64,000 bases of DNA. Origin: Bifidobacterium margollesii (GTDB taxonomy: Bacteria; Actinomycetota; Actinomycetes; Actinomycetales; Bifidobacteriaceae). The translations under genes were made by a program, and so were the position numbers. The stretch lies in NCBI RefSeq assembly GCF_002860355.1, contig NZ_NMWU01000021.1:62001-126000 (forward strand), in the 5' to 3' direction. A model generated the notes under the pieces. The model saw nothing but the letters and a program-made list of their open reading frames with translations. It was not told the DNA's origin and did no database searches. Each line of letters begins with the position of its first letter. The first letter of the stretch is position 1. Positions 38,494-47,596 of the stretch are shown one piece after another.

Positions 38494-39285
38494 ATGACCG
38501 TATATCGCAAAAGTCGTCGTTGGGCGCCTGAGGGTTTCTTCGAATGCGAGGGACGCGGATTGCAATGGCTGGCTCAGGCGCACGCCTCGGGAGGCCCCCG
38601 TGTGGCCGGTGTGATGGACTGGTCGAACGACTATCTGGATATTGAGCGGATCGCTTCCGCTTCCCCCACGCCGAAAGCCGCCTACGCCTTCGGCGCGGCA
38701 TTGGCGCATATGCATGATTTCGGAGCGCCGTATTTCGGTTCCGCACCGGACGGATATCACGGCACATGCTATTTCGGCCCACTTCAGGACCCGGTGCCGA
38801 TGGCGACCGGCGAGTGGACGGATCCGATCACGTATTTCACTGAGGGCAGACTGCTGCCTATGGTGCGTCTGGGAATCGAGCGTCACGAACTGGATCATCG
38901 AGACCTGGAAATGATCGGTGAGGTGGTCGACGCGCTTCCGGAATTGCTGGGAGGCGCGGTCAAGGACAAGCCAGCTCGCATTCACGGCGATCTCTGGAGC
39001 GGCAATGTGATGTGGACGAACGATTCCGGATCCACCGAAGCCGTGCTGATCGACCCCGCAGCGCACGGAGGGCATCGCGAGGAGGATCTGGCGATGCTGC
39101 ATCTGTTCGGCATGTCGTATCTCGGCCAGATCATGGACGGCTATCAATCGGTGCACCCGCTGAAAAGCGGATACGAGGAACGGTATACGCTGTGGCAGCT
39201 GTATCCGATCGCGGGCCATTGCGTGTTCTTCGGAGGCGGCTACGTAAACGAATTCCGTTCAATGTGTCGTTCACTGCTTGGATGA
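38494..39285 (+). CDS. Fructosamine kinase-like protein
   Basis: 263 residues. AAGGAG lies seven bases before the ATG at 38494. The phosphotransferase-fold motifs are HGDLWSGNVMW (catalytic Asp) and VLIDPAAHGGHREEDLAML, which define the fructosamine/ketosamine-3-kinase family. Members phosphorylate glycated amines so that the sugar is shed, and substrate range is not predictable. The N-terminus is shorter than average for the family. It ends at a shared terminator with dnaJ. Confidence 0.82.
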   Translation: MTVYRKSRRWAPEGFFECEGRGLQWLAQAHASGGPRVAGVMDWSNDYLDIERIASASPTPKAAYAFGAALAHMHDFGAPYFGSAPDGYHGTCYFGPLQDPVPMATGEWTDPITYFTEGRLLPMVRLGIERHELDHRDLEMIGEVVDALPELLGGAVKDKPARIHGDLWSGNVMWTNDSGSTEAVLIDPAAHGGHREEDLAMLHLFGMSYLGQIMDGYQSVHPLKSGYEERYTLWQLYPIAGHCVFFGGGYVNEFRSMCRSLLG

Positions 39286-39368
39286 CGGCCGGAGCCGTCA
39301 TCCCGGTGCCGCCGTCCGGACTGTGGGACTGTGTGATGTTCGTCGGGAACAGTTCTGCTCGCCACCTC

Positions 39369-39405
39369 AGGTGGGTGTTTCCCATGCAGCGGGAAACACC
39401 CACCT
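39369..39405. terminator. Terminator between the fructosamine kinase and dnaJ
   Basis: A 15-bp stem, AGGTGGGTGTTTCCC with GGGAAACACCCACCT, over seven bases, located between the two convergent genes. Confidence 0.7.
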
Positions 39406-39416
39406 TCAGCGCACGA

Positions 39417-40562
39417 TCAGCTCAGTGCGTCCTTGAGCTTGCCGAAGAAGCCCTTTGGCTTACCAGTGGACTTCCCCGGCCGGGACTGCGATGCGACCTT
39501 ATGCGCGGCCCCGTTGTCGTGCTGGGCTGCGAACCGCTCGATCAGGTCACGCTCATCATCGGTAAGCTTGGTCGGAATATGCACCACGATGTGGGCGATG
39601 ATGTCGCCGCGTTCTCCCTTGGTGGACCGAAGCTTGGTGACACCGAGCCCGTCGACCGTCACGGTGTCGTCCTGCTGGGTGCCGGCGGGAATGTCGATGG
39701 ATCGCTTGCCGTCGAAGGTGTCGAGTTCGAAATCATGACCGAGCACGGCCCAGCTCATGGGCACTTCGATCCAGCAGTGCAGATCGTCGCCGTCACGCAC
39801 GAATGTCTTGTCCGGTTCGACGCGAACGTCAATGTAGAGGTCGCCGGCCGTGCCGCCGCACTCCCCCACTTCGCCCTGTGAGGCCAGTCGCAGACGGGTG
39901 TCGTCGTGGATGCCTGCCGGAATCGAAACGCCGACGTTGCGCTTGCTCCGCACCCGGCCGTGTCCCATGCAGCTCGGGCAGGGGTTCTCGATGATGGTGC
40001 CGTGACCTTCGCATCGCTCGCAGGGCGCGGACGACATCATCTGGCCGATCATGGTGCGCACCACTTTCTGCACGAATCCTCGACCCTGGCAATCGGGGCA
40101 AGTGGTCGGGGCTCCTCCCGCGCTGCCGCTGCCCTTGCAGTCAGGGCACAACGCCATGGTGCGAATGTCCACATGAGCGGTTCCGCCGAAAATGGCCGTC
40201 TTCAGATCAATGGTAACGTTGGCGAGCGAATCCCGTCCCGGCTGCGTGCGCGGAACCGGTCCTTGGGAAGCACCGAATCCCTGACCGAAGAACTGGCCGA
40301 AGATGTCGCCCATATCGAATCCCGCCGAGCCGGAGAATCCTCCGGCATTGGGATTGTTGGGATCCACTCCCTGATCGTACATACGACGTTTTTCCGTATC
40401 GGAAAGCACCTCGTAGGCGGAATTCACCTCCTTGAACTTGTCCTCGAATTCGGGACCGGCGATATCGGGATGATATTTGCGGCTCATCTTGCGATAGGCC
40501 TTCTTGATCTCCTCTTCGCTGGCGTTCCTGTCGACGCCCAATACTTCGTAATAATCAGCCAC
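39417..40562 (-). CDS. dnaJ: Chaperone DnaJ
   Basis: 381 residues. The J domain has HPD at 31-33. A Gly/Phe-rich region follows, then four zinc-finger repeats ([32 protein letters not shown]) and two C-terminal substrate-binding domains. It is a full type I DnaJ, the co-chaperone of DnaK. It follows hrcA on the same strand with about 170 bases between, which show no promoter that I can name. Confidence 0.95.
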   Translation of the reverse strand: MADYYEVLGVDRNASEEEIKKAYRKMSRKYHPDIAGPEFEDKFKEVNSAYEVLSDTEKRRMYDQGVDPNNPNAGGFSGSAGFDMGDIFGQFFGQGFGASQGPVPRTQPGRDSLANVTIDLKTAIFGGTAHVDIRTMALCPDCKGSGSAGGAPTTCPDCQGRGFVQKVVRTMIGQMMSSAPCERCEGHGTIIENPCPSCMGHGRVRSKRNVGVSIPAGIHDDTRLRLASQGEVGECGGTAGDLYIDVRVEPDKTFVRDGDDLHCWIEVPMSWAVLGHDFELDTFDGKRSIDIPAGTQQDDTVTVDGLGVTKLRSTKGERGDIIAHIVVHIPTKLTDDERDLIERFAAQHDNGAAHKVASQSRPGKSTGKPKGFFGKLKDALS

Positions 40563-40735
40563 TGATCAATCTTTCCCGTGTGTGTGTTCCTGTATTGCGT
40601 GTTCGATGTGTTGTCGTAGCGTTCCGTCCGATCCCCGATTCCCGCGGTGTCCGCGGTGCCGTGGATGCATGCCGTCTCCAGTCGAATATTGTGCCATAAG
40701 AGACGGTCCGGACCGACCGCAAGGCTGCTCAACCA

Positions 40736-41845
40736 CTACTGGGCTTCATCATCGGCATGCGGATCCTCCTCGTTGGCGATGACTTCGGTGAGGTATCTGG
40801 CCACGGCCCTTACCGCGGATATCGTGGTCGCATAATCCATATGGGTCGGGCCGATGGAACCGACGAATGCCACCGGTTCGCTTCCCGAAGCGGATGCACC
40901 GCCCTCGTGATCCCCGTCATCGCCCGCGGTTGACTGGCCGTATCCCGATGTGACGACCGAAGCGTTGAGCAGGCCGGGGGTATGGGTTTCGGAGCCGATG
41001 GCGATGCCTACGCCGTGGCATTGCGTCACCTCGCTCAACGTGGTCATCAGCTTCATCAGCACCACCTGCTCCTCCAGCGCGTCGAACAGCGGGGCTATGA
41101 CGCTCATATCCGCCGATTGGCCGTGCGCCAGTTGGGCCGTGCCCGCCATGTAGAGGTTGCTGGTCCTCTCCTGAGTGGCCATTTCGTCAAGCACACGGGA
41201 CGCCGCCTCGATCAGCGCCCGGGATGTGCCGGCAGGCTCATCCTGAGCCGAGGACTGCACGTCACACGCCGCTCTTCTGAGCGATTTGCCCATGCTGTTC
41301 GCATTGATACGCGATCCGATGCCGGCGATTTCGACATCGGACGGCCTGTCGGCCACGATGATGGTACGCTGTTCCACCCGCCCGGTGTCGGTGATGACCA
41401 CCATCAGCACGCTGACAGTGGAGACCGGTACCAGTTCGATGTGACGAAGAGCGGATCTGGCCAAAGACGGAGAAGCCACCACCGCCACCTGACCAGTGAT
41501 CTGTGCAAGCAGTTGCGCGGATCGCCGTAACGTGTCGTCCAGACTCACCGATCCGGAAAGAAACGACCTGATACCGCGACGCTGCGCCTTGGAAAGCGGC
41601 ACCACCGTAGCGAGCTTGTCCACGAAATACCGGTATCCCTTCTCAGTGGGTATGCGTCCTGCGGAGGTGTGGGGCTGGATCAGATACCCTTCATCCTCCA
41701 GCGCCGCCATATCGTTGCGGACCGTCGCCGAGCTCACTCCGAGCCGGTGCCCCCGTGTCAGGGCGCCGGACCCCACCGGTTCCTGAGTACGGATATAGTC
41801 CTCGATGACGGCGCGGAGCACCAACATGCGTCGCTCGTTCGTCAC
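40736..41845 (-). CDS. hrcA: Heat-shock repressor HrcA
   Basis: 369 residues. The winged-helix N-terminus (about 1-75) begins ERRMLVLRAVIEDYIRTQEPVG, and the middle and C-terminal GAF-like core has VPLSKAQRRGIRSFLSG and ELVPVSTVSVLMVVITDTG. It represses heat-shock genes by binding CIRCE operators, one of which lies 105 bases upstream. The hrcA-dnaJ pair is therefore probably autoregulated. Confidence 0.94.
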   Translation of the reverse strand: MTNERRMLVLRAVIEDYIRTQEPVGSGALTRGHRLGVSSATVRNDMAALEDEGYLIQPHTSAGRIPTEKGYRYFVDKLATVVPLSKAQRRGIRSFLSGSVSLDDTLRRSAQLLAQITGQVAVVASPSLARSALRHIELVPVSTVSVLMVVITDTGRVEQRTIIVADRPSDVEIAGIGSRINANSMGKSLRRAACDVQSSAQDEPAGTSRALIEAASRVLDEMATQERTSNLYMAGTAQLAHGQSADMSVIAPLFDALEEQVVLMKLMTTLSEVTQCHGVGIAIGSETHTPGLLNASVVTSGYGQSTAGDDGDHEGGASASGSEPVAFVGSIGPTHMDYATTISAVRAVARYLTEVIANEEDPHADDEAQ

Positions 41846-41949
41846 GTCAGCCTCCTTGGATGTCTCTTGCCGCGTGTCGCGACATGTCCACTACATTGCG
41901 AAGCCCTAACATCGATGACATCGCAATGATCATCATGCTTCCTTCTTTT

Positions 41950-41976
41950 TTAGCACTCGACACAGAAGAGTGCTAA
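41950..41976. promoter_or_regulatory. CIRCE operator
   Basis: TTAGCACTC, nine bases, GAGTGCTAA: a perfect CIRCE element. It lies just downstream of a candidate minus-strand promoter (41996-42023), placing it in the start region of the hrcA-dnaJ transcript. Confidence 0.95.
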
Positions 41977-41995
41977 CCCAAGGCTTAATCGAACA

Positions 41996-42023
41996 AAAAT
42001 AAACAAGCGTGAACACTTTTCAA
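41996..42023 (-). promoter_or_regulatory. Candidate promoter of hrcA-dnaJ
   Basis: On the minus strand TTGAAA (42023-42018), 16-base spacer, TATTTT (42001-41996). The CIRCE operator begins 19 bases further down, a spacing that fits repression of this promoter. The rest of 41846-42175 holds the tkt leader hairpin. Confidence 0.55.
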
Positions 42024-42089
42024 ACAAACAGCGTAAGGAAATGTGCCGTGAAGTCTTCGTGCCGGGTTAGCATGAAAGAGCAAATGAAG

Positions 42090-42146
42090 CCGATGCGCAC
42101 GTTCTAGCCAAAGCGGAACGCTTCTCGGCTAGAACGTGCGCATCGG
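42090..42146 (+). promoter_or_regulatory. Long hairpin in the tkt leader
   Basis: A 20-bp perfect stem, 42090-42109 with 42127-42146, around 17 bases that hold a small inner hairpin (AGCG and CGCT). The ribosome-binding site AAGGAAAG begins about 14 bases after the stem. There is no U run on either side, so it is unlikely to be a terminator. Confidence 0.75.
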
Positions 42147-42175
42147 ATCCGTCCGATTGGAAGGAAAGTTGATTC

Positions 42176-44278
42176 ATGACCGAATTCAAGGAGACTGAAC
42201 TGGACGAGCGCGCCATCAAGATGGCCAAGGTCCTTTCGGCCGATGCGGTCGAGAACGCCGGAAGCGGCCACCCCGGTTCCCCGGTCTCGTTGGCTCCCAT
42301 CGCCTACACGCTGTACCAGCATTTCATCAAGCATGATCCGAACGATCCCAACTGGGAAGGTCGTGATCGCTTCATCCTTTCCGGCGGCCACGCCTCCCTC
42401 ACGCAGTACGTTCAGCTGTACTTCTCCGGCTATGGGCTGACTCTGGACGATCTCAAGCACTTCCGCGGCGGCGCCGACACCCGCACTCCGGGCCACCCCG
42501 AATACGGCCTGACCCCCGGCATCGAAATGACCACCGGTCCGCTGGGACAGGGCTTCGCCTCCGCCATCGGCTTCGCTTACGGCGAACGTTTCCAGCGCGG
42601 TCTGCTCGATCCCGAGACCCCGAAGGAAGACTCCCCCTTCTATCACAAGATCTGGGCCATCTGCGGCGAAGGCGACATCGAAGAGGGCATCTCCGGCGAA
42701 GCCGCTGCCCTGGCCGCGAACCAGAAGCTCGGCAACCTGACCGTGATCTTCGACGCCAACCGCATCCAGATCGAAGGCGACACCAACCTGGTGCTGGCGG
42801 AGGACGTGCTCAAGCGCTTCCAGGCCTACGGCTGGTATACCGACGAATTCAGCTTCATCCAGCCCGACGGTTCCTACAAGGAGGACATCGAAGGTCTGGC
42901 CGACGTCATCGCCAAGGCCGAGAAGGCCGCTCCCGATCAGCCGAAGCTCATCAAGGTCCACTCCCTGATCGCCTGGCCGACCCCGGGCAAGACCAACGAC
43001 CCCTCCTCGCACGGCTCCAAGCTGGGCGCCGAGGCCGTCGCCGGCCTGAAGAAGCTGCTCGGATACGACCCCGAGCAGAGCTTCCAGGTCGACGAAGAGG
43101 CGCTCGCCCACGCCCGCAAGGTGGCCGAACGCGGTCTGGCCGCCCACGCCGCATGGGACGAGAAGTACGAAGCCTGGCGCAAGGCCAACCCGGACAAGGC
43201 GGCCCTGTACGACCGTCTGAAGGCCGGCGAACTGCCCGAAGGCTTCGACAAGGCCCTCGACGACCTCGAGGCCACCTTCGAAGTCGGCAAGAACGTCGCC
43301 ACCCGTGGCGCCTCAGGCTCCGTGCTCAACGCCATCGCGGCAGTCATGCCCGAACTGTGGGGCGGCTCCGCCGATCTCGGCGGCTCCAACAAGACCGACC
43401 TCAAGGGTGCGGCCACCTTCGCCCCCGAGGAGTGCGCCACCGCTCAGTGGCCCGTCTGCAACGAGTTCGGCCGCCAGCTGCACTTCGGCGTGCGCGAATT
43501 CGCCATGGGCTGCATCACCAACGGCATCCTGCTCGGCTCCCACACCCGTCCGTTCGGAGGCACCTTCTTCATGTTCTCCGACTACGAGCGCTCCGCCGTT
43601 CGTCTGGCCGCCCTCATGGAGATCCCGAACCTGTATGTGTGGACCCACGACTCCGTGGCCGTGGGCGAGGACGGCCCGACCCACCAGCCGGTCGAGCATC
43701 TCGCTTCCTTCCGCGCCATCCCCCAGCTCGAGGTCGTCCGCCCGGCCGACGCCTTCGAAACCGCCGAAGCCTATCGCTACTTCTTCGAGAAGAAGAACAC
43801 CCTGCCCACCGCCATGGTGCTGTCCCGTCAGGGTCTTCCGGTGCTCGCCGAAACCGCGGCCAAGGCCAAGGACGGCGTGAAGAAGGGCGCCTATGTGCTG
43901 GCCGACGCCGAAGGCACTCCGGATGTGATCCTCATGGGCTCCGGCTCCGAGGTCCAGCTCGCCCTCAAGGCGGCAAAGACTCTGGCCGAGGAAGGCATCA
44001 AGGCCCGCGTGGTCTCCGTGCCGTCCTTCGAGTGGTTCGAGGAACAGGACGCCGAGTACAAGGAGGCCGTGCTGCCGGCCGCCGTCAAGGCCCGCGTCTC
44101 CGTCGAGGCCGGTGTGGCGATGCCGTGGTACAAGTACCTCGGCTCCTACGGCAAGCCCGTCTCCATCGAGCAGTTCGGCCTGCAGGGCAACGGTGCGCAG
44201 AACCTGATCGATCTGGGCATCACCGCCGAGCACGTTGTCGAGGCCGCCAAGGCTTCGATCGCCGAGACCCAGGCCTGA
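42176..44278 (+). CDS. tkt: Transketolase
   Basis: 700 residues. The thiamine diphosphate motifs are ENAGSGHPGSPVSLAP and CGEGDIEEGISGEAAALAAN. The pyrimidine domain has THDSVAVGEDGPTHQPVEHL, and the C-terminal domain begins near 560. It moves two-carbon units between pentose and hexose phosphates. In the bifid shunt it works with transaldolase, which follows, to make xylulose-5-phosphate and erythrose-4-phosphate for phosphoketolase. Codon use is very biased to C-ending codons, as in highly expressed genes. Confidence 0.97.
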   Translation: MTEFKETELDERAIKMAKVLSADAVENAGSGHPGSPVSLAPIAYTLYQHFIKHDPNDPNWEGRDRFILSGGHASLTQYVQLYFSGYGLTLDDLKHFRGGADTRTPGHPEYGLTPGIEMTTGPLGQGFASAIGFAYGERFQRGLLDPETPKEDSPFYHKIWAICGEGDIEEGISGEAAALAANQKLGNLTVIFDANRIQIEGDTNLVLAEDVLKRFQAYGWYTDEFSFIQPDGSYKEDIEGLADVIAKAEKAAPDQPKLIKVHSLIAWPTPGKTNDPSSHGSKLGAEAVAGLKKLLGYDPEQSFQVDEEALAHARKVAERGLAAHAAWDEKYEAWRKANPDKAALYDRLKAGELPEGFDKALDDLEATFEVGKNVATRGASGSVLNAIAAVMPELWGGSADLGGSNKTDLKGAATFAPEECATAQWPVCNEFGRQLHFGVREFAMGCITNGILLGSHTRPFGGTFFMFSDYERSAVRLAALMEIPNLYVWTHDSVAVGEDGPTHQPVEHLASFRAIPQLEVVRPADAFETAEAYRYFFEKKNTLPTAMVLSRQGLPVLAETAAKAKDGVKKGAYVLADAEGTPDVILMGSGSEVQLALKAAKTLAEEGIKARVVSVPSFEWFEEQDAEYKEAVLPAAVKARVSVEAGVAMPWYKYLGSYGKPVSIEQFGLQGNGAQNLIDLGITAEHVVEAAKASIAETQA

Positions 44279-44328
44279 GTCCGGTTCTCGTTTCCAAGCC
44301 CAAACAGACAAACGAACAGTAGGATTTT

Positions 44329-44357
44329 CCGGTTCTCCGATTGTTTTGGAGAACCGG
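44329..44357 (+). promoter_or_regulatory. Hairpin in the tal leader
   Basis: CCGGTTCTCC pairs with GGAGAACCGG over a nine-base loop (44329-44357). An A-rich stretch and AAGGAG then lead to the tal ATG, with no U run. It sits in the same place relative to the start as the tkt hairpin. Confidence 0.65.
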
Positions 44358-44383
44358 GGATAACAACAACAAGGAGATTACAT

Positions 44384-45487
44384 ATGACTGCTGCAACTCA
44401 GCGTACGTCCGATTCCGGCGTTTCCATCTGGCTGGACGACCTGTCCCGCACCCGTATCGAGTCCGGCAACCTGCAGGAGCTCATCGCCGACAAGAACGTC
44501 GTCGGTGTGACCACCAACCCGTCCATCTTCCAGAAGGCCCTCAGCCAGGTCGGTCCGTACGACGCCCAGCTCAAGGAGCTCGGCAAGGTCGATGTGGAGA
44601 CCGCCATCCGCGAGCTCACCACCACCGACGTGCGCAACGCCACCGATATCTTCCGCGAGGTCGCCGAGAAGACCGATTTCGTTGATGGTCGCGTCTCCAT
44701 CGAGGTCGATCCCCGTCTGGCCCATGACACCGAGAACACCGAGAAGCAGGCCGTGGAGCTGTGGGAGAAGGTCAACCGCCCCAACGCCATGATCAAGATC
44801 CCGGCCACCCTCGAAGGTCTGCCGGCCATCACCGCCACGCTGGCCAAGGGCATCTCCGTGAACGTTACCCTGATCTTCTCGCTGGAGCGCTACGAGCAGG
44901 TCATCGACGCCTTCATCGAGGGCATTGCCCAGGCCGACGCGAACGGCCACGACCTGAAGCATATCGGCTCCGTCGGCTCCTTCTTCGTGTCCCGCGTGGA
45001 CACCGCCGTCGACAAGCTGCTGGAAGCCAACGGCTCCGACGAGGCCAAGGCTCTCGAAGGCAAGGCCGCCGTGGCCAACGCCCGTCTGGCTTACGAGCTG
45101 TTCGAGAAGAAGTTCGCCGAGGATCCCCGCTGGGCCGCCCTCGAAGCCAAGGGCGCCAAGAAGCAGCGTCCGCTGTGGGCCTCCACCGGCACCAAGAACC
45201 CGGCCTACTCCGATTGCAAGTACGTCGATGAGCTGGTCGCCCCGCACATCGTCAACACCATGCCGGAGAAGACCCTGAACGCTCTCGCCGACCACGGCAA
45301 CGGCGCTCCGACCATCGCCGGCACCTACGAGGAGAGCCACGCCATCATGGCCAAGCTCGCCGATCTGGGTATCGACTTCAAGGCCGTCACCGACAAGCTT
45401 GAGGCTGACGGTGTCGCCGCCTTCATCAAGTCCTGGGATTCCGTGCTGTCCGACGTTCAGGCCGGCATCGACCGCGTGAACGCCTGA
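44384..45487 (+). CDS. tal: Transaldolase
   Basis: 367 residues of the bacterial Tal/actinobacterial-type family. VVGVTTNPSIFQKAL lies early, IPATLEGLPAITATLAKGIS in the barrel, and WASTGTKNP carries the Schiff-base lysine. It transfers the dihydroxyacetone unit in the bifid shunt. AAGGAG precedes the ATG. It lies 105 bases after tkt and ends at a strong terminator. Confidence 0.96.
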   Translation: MTAATQRTSDSGVSIWLDDLSRTRIESGNLQELIADKNVVGVTTNPSIFQKALSQVGPYDAQLKELGKVDVETAIRELTTTDVRNATDIFREVAEKTDFVDGRVSIEVDPRLAHDTENTEKQAVELWEKVNRPNAMIKIPATLEGLPAITATLAKGISVNVTLIFSLERYEQVIDAFIEGIAQADANGHDLKHIGSVGSFFVSRVDTAVDKLLEANGSDEAKALEGKAAVANARLAYELFEKKFAEDPRWAALEAKGAKKQRPLWASTGTKNPAYSDCKYVDELVAPHIVNTMPEKTLNALADHGNGAPTIAGTYEESHAIMAKLADLGIDFKAVTDKLEADGVAAFIKSWDSVLSDVQAGIDRVNA

Positions 45488-45568
45488 GGTACCACCCCAT
45501 TGGATGATCCCGCACTATAACGGCATACCTCGTGCATGATCCGTGTGCGGATCCGCCTCTCCGGCGTT

Positions 45569-45618
45569 AGCCGTGGGGTATCCGACCGTCTTCCGGCCAG
45601 GATATCCCACGGCTTTTT
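45569..45618 (+). terminator. Terminator after tal
   Basis: AGCCGTGGGGTATCC and GGATATCCCACGGCT form a long stem with one bulge, followed by TTTTT. It ends next to the convergent aminotransferase gene. Confidence 0.8.
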
Positions 45619-46784
45619 CATGCCAATCGGTTCAGCCATGTCCTCATGCGTCTGAGTCCTTCGGCGGTATCCTCCGGAGTGCCGACATAGGACAGTCTCA
45701 CATATCCCCTGCCGCGGGAGCCGAATCCTGAAGCCGGCGTGACCACCACCTTGGCCTCATGCAGCAGTCGTACGGCAAACTCATGATCGTCCATCCCTGT
45801 GGCGGACACATTGATGAGAATATAGAACGCACCATCCGGAACATTGCAGGTCACCATCGGCATGTCCGCCACGGCCCGGACCACCATATCGCGATTTCTC
45901 CTGTAAGCGTTCTTCATCGTGACAAGGATGTTCGACGCCCCGTCGAGAGCGGTGACAGCACCGGTCTGCAATGCGCCGGGCACGCATGAAACGACGTTTT
46001 CCTGCATCACCGACATACGGTCGACGATTGGTTTCGGGCCAAACGCGCATCCTATGCGCCATCCGGTCATGGCGAAGGTCTTGGAGAAGGAGTCCACGAC
46101 GATGGTTCGATTCCTCATGCCCGGCATCGATGCGATGGACAGGCATCGGACATCGTCGTCGTAGACGAATGCCCGATACACCTCGTCGCTGATCACCCAT
46201 AGATCATGCCGCACCGCGACTTCCGCGATGTCCGCCAGCTCATTGGGATCGATGATCGCTCCCGTGGGATTCGATGGAGAGTTCAGCAGCAGGGCACGGG
46301 TTTTCGGCGTCACCGCCGCCTCCACATCCCTCGCCTGCATACGGAATCCGTGACTTTCGAACAACGGTACCGGCACCACGTTCGCCTGAACCATCTGCGC
46401 CTGACCGAAATAGTTCGCATATCCCGGATCGGGAACCAGAATGTCATCCCCCATGTCCAGCGTGGCGATCAACGCTAGATATATGGCTTCCATTCCGCCT
46501 GTGGTGATGATGATCTCGGTTGCCGGATCATAGTCGGTTCCGTCCTGCGCCAGACGATATTCGCACCACGCCTTTCGAAGAGACGACGTACCGCGATTGG
46601 GCGTGTAATGGGTGTCTCCATGAACGGCGGCCCGGTATGCGGCGTCGATCATCGTACGCGGAGTGTCGAAGCCAGGCTCTCCTATGGCGAATGAAATCGC
46701 CTCCGGCTCCCCCGCCGCAAGCTCGAACATCTCCCGAACACTGGGATACAGCGCCTTCAGGGCACGATGCGAAACAGATGGCAT
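45618..46784 (-). CDS. Class I/II PLP aminotransferase
   Basis: 388 residues, AAT-I fold. The Schiff-base lysine is in VVDSFSKTFAMTGWRIG. Other motifs are LLLNSPSNPTGAI (Asn for PLP), VISDEVYRAFVYDD, and the carboxylate-binding Arg near GRGYVRLSY. AGAGG precedes the ATG at 46784. A longer frame to 47003 is upstream noise. It is aspartate aminotransferase-like, and substrate is not shown. A promoter lies about 70 bases upstream. Confidence 0.85.
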   Translation of the reverse strand: MPSVSHRALKALYPSVREMFELAAGEPEAISFAIGEPGFDTPRTMIDAAYRAAVHGDTHYTPNRGTSSLRKAWCEYRLAQDGTDYDPATEIIITTGGMEAIYLALIATLDMGDDILVPDPGYANYFGQAQMVQANVVPVPLFESHGFRMQARDVEAAVTPKTRALLLNSPSNPTGAIIDPNELADIAEVAVRHDLWVISDEVYRAFVYDDDVRCLSIASMPGMRNRTIVVDSFSKTFAMTGWRIGCAFGPKPIVDRMSVMQENVVSCVPGALQTGAVTALDGASNILVTMKNAYRRNRDMVVRAVADMPMVTCNVPDGAFYILINVSATGMDDHEFAVRLLHEAKVVVTPASGFGSRGRGYVRLSYVGTPEDTAEGLRRMRTWLNRLA

Positions 46785-46851
46785 GACAAACCTCTTTCCC
46801 AAACTTCCTCGCACGCTCCGCAGACGGATTATGCGATGCTGTTTTCCCCTT

Positions 46852-46879
46852 ATTATCGGCAGCATTACAGTGTTGCCAA
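46852..46879 (-). promoter_or_regulatory. Promoter of the aminotransferase gene
   Basis: TTGGCA (46879-46874), 16-base spacer and GATAAT (46857-46852) on the minus strand. The remainder of 46785-47106 shows only a stem (GCCGCAAGC with GCTTGCGGC, 47049-47078). Confidence 0.5.
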
Positions 46880-47106
46880 TCATTGTAGGTTCTCTTGAGG
46901 AACGAGCCGAAACCCCTTCGGATGACCACGGTTTAGATCGGTCGGCATACAACCTCATATGATCCGACTGGTACGTGCCGTGGCGAGTCGTCAAGGTGCC
47001 CATATGTCCGGCATGGAATTGTCTATGGGCGATGAGTGATAGTAATAAGCCGCAAGCGTTCTTGCGATTGCTTGCGGCTCCAATTCAACTACAGGGAGAT
47101 ATTATC

Positions 47107-47250
47107 ATGAAACCACGTAAGCGGCAACATGTACTGATAGGTCTCCAGTTCAAGGGTGCGTGCGGCAACGTGCATACTCTTGAGATACGACTCGTTGGGC
47201 GTCGTGTCGTCGTACTGTTCGACGGACAACCCCGCCTGTTCGTAGGCTGA
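47107..47250 (+). CDS. Small basic hypothetical protein, 47 aa
   Basis: The ATG at 47107 has GGGAG eight bases before it. The 47 residues are basic (MKPRKRQHVLIGLQFKGACG, GRRVVVLFDGQPRLFVG) and do not match a family that I know. A 9-bp stem lies upstream (47049-47078), and an imperfect hairpin follows the stop. It may be a real small gene, but the evidence is limited to the ribosome-binding site and start. Confidence 0.4.
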   Translation: MKPRKRQHVLIGLQFKGACGNVHTLEIRLVGRRVVVLFDGQPRLFVG

Positions 47251-47340
47251 CCATCACGGCTAGGCACTTCGGTGTCCAGCCGCTCCTTGTTAGTACAATC
47301 GGACCCACTGAACATTTTTTAGTGAGAGGTGGGAAAAATT

Positions 47341-47427
47341 ATGAGTCTTAGGGATTTAAGGCTTAAGCGTGGGCTAACGCAACAGCAGTTAGCCAATAAA
47401 ATCGCTAATCCGGGAATATCGATGTAG
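47341..47427 (+). pseudogene. XRE-type HTH fragment, 28 codons
   Basis: An ATG at 47341 opens the typical XRE start MSLRDLRLKRGLTQQQLANK, then stops after 28 codons, before the recognition helix is complete. A GAGGTGGG lies before it. Codons are AT-richer than the neighbours. It is probably the remnant of a lost regulator gene. The rest of 47428-47596 before brnQ shows nothing that I recognise. Confidence 0.6.
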
Positions 47428-47596
47428 CTGCCTGATTCTGTTATCGGCGTGCCGTGTGGTATTGTTCCACCCTTTCACGACACGGATTTACCCAACCATG
47501 ATGACGCTATGGTCCCGACACCTGATCAATGACGATGATGACCGGCTCTCCGCCTTGCTACAGTAGGGAGGTCATTCACGGAAGAGAGGTCCACCA

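Noticed and set aside
42090-42146. A Rho-independent terminator
   Set aside because: Neither strand has a U run after the stem, and the tkt ribosome-binding site follows at once.
46785-47003. A 73-residue N-terminal extension of the aminotransferase
   Set aside because: The region contains a promoter, and the family start fits the ATG at 46784 with AGAGG before it.
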